Assembly (NCBI GenBank): GCA_002427045.1
Contig: DIPO01000076.1
Span: 69,625-87,042, forward strand
DNA length: 17,418 nt
Origin: Firmicutes bacterium UBA5486
GTDB taxonomy: Bacteria > Bacillota > UBA4882 > UBA10575
Direction of reading: 5' to 3'
The notes beneath the pieces were generated by a model that saw only the letters and a program-made list of their open reading frames with translations, searched no databases and was not told where the DNA came from. Made by a program: the position numbers and the translations under genes. Shown here piece by piece: positions 13,587-17,418 of the stretch. The first letter of the stretch is position 1. Each line of letters starts with the position of its first letter.

Positions 13587-14324
13587 ATGCTCCGTGTAGA
13601 ACATTTAACAGTACAAGCAGGCAATCAGATTATCCTAGAAGATATCTCATTTACGATTCCACCTGGACAAACCCACTTATTACTGGGCCCTAATGGTTCG
13701 GGGAAAAGCACATTATTACGTGCGATCATGGGTTTGGGCGAAACTAAAGTTGTAGAGGGAAAGATTTATTTTAAGGGAGAAGATGTAACGGATTTATCTC
13801 TTGATGAACGGGCTAGGTTAGGTATGGGAATTGCCATGCAAAAACCGCCGGTATTACCGGAAGTAACTTTACAGGGATTGGCGGAAATCTTAGCAGAGAA
13901 GTTTGGGAATGGATGGGAAACAGTTGCCAAGGAATTAAACTGTGAGTATTTGTTAAATCGTGGATTGAACGTAATGTTTTCTGGCGGAGAATCCAAAAGG
14001 GCTGAGTTATTTCAGCTGATGATTCAGCGTCCTCAATTACTATTGGTGGATGAACCTGAATCCGGAGTCGATTTGGAGAATATTGTACTGATTGGGAAAG
14101 TACTTAAGTTTTTATTGAAGGCAGAGAAGATTAAGGAGCGGGAGCATTCCGGGCTCATTATTACCCATACAGGACATATTCTTAATTATATTAATGCTGA
14201 CAAAGGTTATATTTTAATCAAAGGCCGGCTGGTCTGTGAAGGGAATCCTAGAGACCTTTTTGAAGAAATAAGTAAACATGGTTTTGAGGGGTGTTTGGAA
14301 TGCGTAGTTCAGAAAAGGATTTAA
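13587..14324 (+). CDS. sufC: Fe-S cluster assembly ATPase SufC (SmsC)
   Basis: The soluble ABC-type ATPase of the SUF iron-sulfur scaffold, which drives conformational change in SufB. The 245-residue sequence has Walker A GPNGSGKST (34-42), a Q-loop MQKPP (84-88), the signature FSGGESKR (131-138), Walker B LLLVDEPESGVD (151-162) and the switch His194 (IITHTGH). The FSGGE.KR.E and DEPESGVD forms are characteristic of SufC rather than transporters, and no membrane partner is encoded. The start ATG follows AAGGA by nine bases. Its 3' end overlaps sufB by 25 bases, implying translational coupling. The standard sufD, sufS and sufU genes are absent around it, as in the two-gene SMS-type systems described in anaerobes. 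Confidence 0.93.
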   Translation: MLRVEHLTVQAGNQIILEDISFTIPPGQTHLLLGPNGSGKSTLLRAIMGLGETKVVEGKIYFKGEDVTDLSLDERARLGMGIAMQKPPVLPEVTLQGLAEILAEKFGNGWETVAKELNCEYLLNRGLNVMFSGGESKRAELFQLMIQRPQLLLVDEPESGVDLENIVLIGKVLKFLLKAEKIKEREHSGLIITHTGHILNYINADKGYILIKGRLVCEGNPRDLFEEISKHGFEGCLECVVQKRI

Positions 14325-15532
14325 AGGAGCGGGCGGAAAAAGCCTTAAAAAAGCCAGCTGTTTATGGAGATGATTTTGATCCTTCCCGTTTTATCCGGGA
14401 AGAAAGTAATGGAAAGACTGCTCCTGATTTGGATCAACGCCTACGGGAAGCGGCCTTAATGTCAGGGTTTGATTTAGAAGAGAAGAATCGATCCGGATCG
14501 TATTTTCAAAAAAATGATCAAGTACTCTATGAAAAAGTAAATCAAATTTATCATGGACAGGTAGAAATTATGGCCATTGAACAGGCTTTAGAAAAATATG
14601 ATTGGTTATGGGACTACTGGTGGAGTGCAGTGGCAGTTGATGCTGATAAGTATACAGCTTATACTGAGTTATATCAGAAAGGCGGTTATTTTATTCGTAT
14701 TCTGCCTGGAGCAAGGATTGACCAGCCGATTCAGTCCTGTTTATTAATGTCTGAGAATCAGGGAAGCCAAAGGGTACATAATATTATAATTGCCGAAGAA
14801 GGTTCAAGGGCAGAGGTTATCAGTGGGTGTACAACTGTACCAAAGGTTGATGCCGGAATGCATTTGGGGGTCTCGGAGTTTTTTATTAAAAAGGGAGCTT
14901 TTCTCTCTTTTACTATGATTCATAATTGGGCGGAAAATTTTTATATTCGCCCACGAACTGGGGCAATTGTTGATGAGGATGCGACTTTTATCAATAATTA
15001 TTTACTATTAAACCCGGTTAAATCAATTCAATCAAATCCTCGGGCTATTCTCCGGGGGAAAGGGGCAAAAAGTAGGTTTAACAGTATTATTTATGGGCGG
15101 GGTAATGCCAATTTGGATTTAGGTTCGGTAATTGAATTGGTAGGAGAGGACACCAGAGGCGAAGCAATTAGTAGGGCAGCAGCCGGAGATAGGTCTCAGA
15201 TTACTATGCGCGGGAAGTTATTAGCCAGAAATGATACTGCTCAGGCTAGGCTTGAATGTAAAGGGATGCTCTTGTCGCCGGAATCAACAATGCAGGCGAT
15301 ACCGGAACTAGAGGTTAAAGGTGCCCCGCAGGCTGATTTAAATCATGAAGCAGCGGTCGGCCCCATCAGTAGGGAAGCTGTTGAGTATTTAATGGCGAGG
15401 GGCTTAAATGAAGAAGAGGCTACTTCTTTGTTAATTCAGGGTTTTATGAAGGTGGGGATCTCCGGTTTACCAAAGATTTTGGAGCAGATGGTAGATGAGA
15501 TGGTTCAGACTATTTCTTCTGGAGGATTATAG
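14300..15532 (+). CDS. sufB: SufB/SufD-family Fe-S scaffold protein (SmsB-like)
   Basis: Scaffold partner of SufC on which Fe-S clusters are built. The 410-residue protein has a helical N-terminal region (1-110) and then the right-handed beta-helix core typical of SufB/SufD. The core includes IIIAEEGSRAEVISGC, LRGKGAKSRFNSIIYGRG, DRSQITMRGKLLARNDTAQARLECKGMLLS, and the end EAAVGPISREAVEYLMARGLNEEEA. Candidate cluster ligands are Cys177, Cys320 (LECKGM) and His349 (LNHEAA). It is shorter than canonical SufB (~465), and no SufD paralogue accompanies it, so it probably forms a homodimer with SufC. The start ATG at 14300 lies six bases after GAGGGGTG inside sufC; the GTG at 14291 is less well placed. 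Veg follows after a pair of strong promoters. Confidence 0.9.
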   Translation: MRSSEKDLKERAEKALKKPAVYGDDFDPSRFIREESNGKTAPDLDQRLREAALMSGFDLEEKNRSGSYFQKNDQVLYEKVNQIYHGQVEIMAIEQALEKYDWLWDYWWSAVAVDADKYTAYTELYQKGGYFIRILPGARIDQPIQSCLLMSENQGSQRVHNIIIAEEGSRAEVISGCTTVPKVDAGMHLGVSEFFIKKGAFLSFTMIHNWAENFYIRPRTGAIVDEDATFINNYLLLNPVKSIQSNPRAILRGKGAKSRFNSIIYGRGNANLDLGSVIELVGEDTRGEAISRAAAGDRSQITMRGKLLARNDTAQARLECKGMLLSPESTMQAIPELEVKGAPQADLNHEAAVGPISREAVEYLMARGLNEEEATSLLIQGFMKVGISGLPKILEQMVDEMVQTISSGGL

Positions 15533-15570
15533 GGCTTAAGAAATAATTTTAAAAAAACTTATCAAAACTC

Positions 15571-15600
15571 TTGACAAAGAACATCGTTTTCTGCTATAAT
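15571..15600 (+). promoter_or_regulatory. Strong sigma-A promoter, upstream of veg (P1)
   Basis: TTGACA (15571-15576) and TATAAT (15595-15600) are both perfect consensus hexamers, separated by 18 bases. An A/T-rich stretch directly upstream (15541-15565) looks like an UP element. It lies just after sufB and reads into veg. Confidence 0.88.
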
Positions 15601-15608
15601 TTTAAGTC

Positions 15609-15638
15609 TTGACAAAAACGGACAGCCTGTGCTATACT
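15609..15638 (+). promoter_or_regulatory. Second strong sigma-A promoter for veg (P2)
   Basis: TTGACA (15609-15614) and TATACT (15633-15638) are separated by 18 bases, 38 bases downstream of P1 with the same geometry. The expected transcript start is near 15645, just before the ribosome site of veg. Confidence 0.85.
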
Positions 15639-15672
15639 TGGGTTATGGTAAAGAAGAAGGATGGTGACAGGT

Positions 15673-15942
15673 TTGTCCAGACAAGAACAGAATGTCTTGG
15701 ACCTCATTAGAAAAGATATGGACAGCTTTGTTGGCCAGGAAGTTAAGTTAAAAGCCAATGCTGGTCGGAAAAAAGTCTTTGAGGTTAAAGGAGTATTAGA
15801 GCAGACTTATCCTAAGGTTTTTGTCGTTCGATTTCGGGAACGCCAGGTAGAACGGAGAGTATCCTATACTTACGCTGATTTATTAACAGAAACAGTTCAA
15901 CTTTCGATTGGTGAAACGCGAATTGGAACTCAAACAAATTGA
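15673..15942 (+). CDS. veg: Veg family protein (DUF1021)
   Basis: Veg is a small conserved Bacillota protein; in Bacillus subtilis it stimulates biofilm gene expression, and its promoter is famously strong. Family features here are FVGQEVKLKANAGRKK, the central GVLEQTYPKVFVVRF, and RRVSYTYADLLTETVQL. Two starts are possible. ATG 15661 (93 residues) has a purine run directly against it with no spacer. TTG 15673 (89 residues, MSRQEQNVL) lies five bases after AAGGATGGTGA, which complements the 16S tail with one extra base, and gives a length nearer the usual ~86; TTG is preferred but not certain. Two consensus promoters precede it and an intrinsic terminator follows, so it is an independent, probably highly transcribed unit. 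The molecular role in this organism is unknown. Confidence 0.88.
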   Translation: MSRQEQNVLDLIRKDMDSFVGQEVKLKANAGRKKVFEVKGVLEQTYPKVFVVRFRERQVERRVSYTYADLLTETVQLSIGETRIGTQTN

Positions 15943-15956
15943 TGAGTTTTTTCTTT

Positions 15957-15992
15957 GCCCGTCTTCTGAAGAAGGACGGGCTTTATTTTTTT
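15957..15992 (+). terminator. Intrinsic terminator after veg
   Basis: GCCCGTCTTCT (15957-15967) pairs with AGAAGGACGGGC (15970-15981) across a two-base centre, with one bulged G. A T-rich tail follows to 15992. It ends the veg transcript before the SpoIID-like gene. Confidence 0.9.
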
Positions 15993-16048
15993 AAAATAGT
16001 CTCTAATTCTCAAGGCATTTCCGTGAAAGCGAAAAATGGAGGTTTGAG

Positions 16049-17362
16049 ATGCGGCTACGTTTATTATTAATAATTTTATTTTTAGTCCTGATCATCAATT
16101 CTGTTAGTGCAGCTGAGCAAGGAGAGACAAACCTTTCAGTAAAACTCAGCCTGGATCCCCCTTTTTCTTTAGAATTTTCCCGTCCAGTTCAACTCTTTTT
16201 TACTAAAGAGCGAAGACTGGGAAAAAACTTAAATTCAACAGAATGGGAACCGGTGGAAAGAGGGGTACTTAGAGCAGGGATTAAATGGCAGATCGATTTT
16301 GTAGGAGGAAAGATTCTAATTACTTCTGGTTTAGGGGATCGGATCTCTTCTGAATTACCCTTAATGCTTTCCGGTGACCCAGGGGATGGATTAAAGATCA
16401 ATGGCCGGGAGTATCCGGGAAGTATACAAATCTGGCCGGCAAAAAACTTAGTAGTTATTAATTATCTAGGGTTAGAAGAGTATGTTGCTAGTGTGCTGGC
16501 AGCAGAAGCATATGCTGGGTGGCCGGAAGCGGCTTTAAAAGCTAATGCTGTAGCGATCCGGACTTATTCTTTATATAATTTAAATAAACATCAAGAATAT
16601 GATCTTTGTGATCAGGTTCATTGTCAGATTTATCGTGGTGGACGGGCTTCCCAGATATTTAAAGAGGCAGTTGTAGCTTGTAAAGGAGAGGTTCTTACTT
16701 GGCAGGGAAGTTTGATTAATGCAGTTTATCATTCCAGTAGTGGTGGCCGGACGCAGAATAATGAGGAAGTCTGGGAAGGAACCCCTCTTCCTTATCTCCG
16801 TGGGGTAAAGGATTTTGACCAGGGAAGCAAGAATTATTATTGGCCGGAAAGTTTCTTCTTTAGTCTACAGGAACTAGCAACTGCCGTGGATCTTTCGGCG
16901 AAGCAGGGGATAGAAATTGCTCCGCTTTATGCGACGAATGGAAACCGTTTAGCTTTTCGTTTCTCTTCACTGGATAATGGCGAAGAAAAGGTCTTAAGAA
17001 ACACCTCATTACGCTGGCTTTTTTCATTTCCCAGTTGTAATTTCCAGGCTTTTAAAATAAAAGAAGAGGCAATTAAAGAAGGCCTGGTAGAGACTGCTGG
17101 TTTGCAGTTGGGAAAGGCGGAGCTAAATAATAATGAACTTATTTTAGATGTTAAGATTAAAACCAAAATAATTGGAGAGGAAATCACGAAACCAATAAAA
17201 ATGAGGCCGGGGGAAAATATTTTATTTATTGGCAAAGGTTCCGGCCATGGGGTGGGCCTTAGTCAATGGGGGGCAGCAGCTTTAGCTGAACAGGATTATG
17301 ATTATCAACAAATCCTCAGGTACTATTATGGGGATACTATTCAAATTACAGGGTTTAGATAA
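16049..17362 (+). CDS. SpoIID/LytB domain-containing exported protein
   Basis: Probably a cell-wall-active protein of the SpoIID/LytB family, whose known members are lytic transglycosylases or amidase enhancers. The 437-residue product has a signal peptide (hydrophobic 4-19, likely cleavage after SVSA near residue 21). The SpoIID core begins with NYLGLEEYVASVLAAEAYAGWP, where Glu153 matches the catalytic Glu, and continues with EAALKANAVAIRTYSLYN. A Cys/His cluster (Cys187, His191, Cys192) and YHSSSGGRT (227-235) follow, and the C-terminal GKGSGHGVGLSQWGA (395-409) completes it. The start ATG lies six bases after GGAGG. Whether this is the true sporulation protein SpoIID or a paralogue cannot be settled here: the usual spoIID neighbours (for example spoIIQ, murA) are not visible. 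The 56 bases after the gene show no clear terminator. Confidence 0.88.
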   Translation: MRLRLLLIILFLVLIINSVSAAEQGETNLSVKLSLDPPFSLEFSRPVQLFFTKERRLGKNLNSTEWEPVERGVLRAGIKWQIDFVGGKILITSGLGDRISSELPLMLSGDPGDGLKINGREYPGSIQIWPAKNLVVINYLGLEEYVASVLAAEAYAGWPEAALKANAVAIRTYSLYNLNKHQEYDLCDQVHCQIYRGGRASQIFKEAVVACKGEVLTWQGSLINAVYHSSSGGRTQNNEEVWEGTPLPYLRGVKDFDQGSKNYYWPESFFFSLQELATAVDLSAKQGIEIAPLYATNGNRLAFRFSSLDNGEEKVLRNTSLRWLFSFPSCNFQAFKIKEEAIKEGLVETAGLQLGKAELNNNELILDVKIKTKIIGEEITKPIKMRPGENILFIGKGSGHGVGLSQWGAAALAEQDYDYQQILRYYYGDTIQITGFR

Positions 17363-17418
17363 GGGCTTTTTGCGTTGTCATTGATTTTTTCTGTCCCTGC
17401 ACAATATATTGATAGCCT

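Noticed and set aside
17363..17418. TTGTCA at 17375 as a promoter at the window end
   Set aside because: No acceptable -10 lies at 16-18 bases; the next AT-rich hexamer is too far downstream.

Overview
The window reads as a chromosomal segment of a low-GC, Gram-positive-type bacterium (Bacillota). The evidence is strong AGGAGG-type ribosome sites, frequent GTG/TTG starts, textbook sigma-A promoters, U-rich intrinsic terminators, a Veg-family gene, a SpoIID/LytB-family protein, and a two-gene SufC-SufB iron-sulfur module of the kind known from anaerobic Bacillota. I infer an anaerobic, possibly spore-forming Clostridia- or Halanaerobiia-like lineage, but cannot name the genus. The genes lie in short operons with conserved housekeeping content. 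I see no transposase, phage gene or CRISPR array.

Layout. (1) 1-588: the 3' part of comB (2-phosphosulfolactate phosphatase), convergent with (2) a minus-strand group: a diguanylate cyclase (3958-2342), a UPF0237 ACT-domain protein and its usual partner, a UPF0210/DUF711 protein. (3) A divergent AT-rich intergenic region leads to a plus-strand gene (4427-5809) for a membrane-anchored, catalytically degenerate protein kinase with an outer NTF2-like domain. (4) 5828-9749 is a purine block: strong promoter, a long leader carrying an inverted-repeat element, hpt, an intrinsic-terminator hairpin, guaA with a decayed glutaminase domain, and an NCS2 purine permease. (5) 9750-10823 holds a small carbohydrate-binding (CBM25-like) protein and a 600-base intergenic region with copies and fragments of the same inverted-repeat family. 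(6) 10824-11991: a single-domain response regulator and an unrecognised membrane-anchored or secreted protein. (7) 12192-15532: rarA, then overlapping sufC-sufB. (8) 15571-17362: two consecutive strong promoters driving veg, then a SpoIID/LytB-like exported protein.

How the genes fit together. The permease would import hypoxanthine or guanine, Hpt would convert them to IMP or GMP, and GuaA would convert XMP to GMP. The nucleophile Cys and the catalytic Glu of the GuaA glutaminase domain are gone and about 50 residues are missing, so this enzyme probably uses free ammonia or a separate glutaminase. The SufC/SufB pair has no SufD, SufS or SufU beside it, matching a minimal SUF/SMS arrangement.

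The most unusual signals are the GuaA pseudo-glutaminase, the pseudokinase-NTF2 membrane protein, and a family of structured palindromic repeats (end motif GGGAATTGCATAATTA). One copy of that family lies between the hpt promoter and the hpt ribosome site.
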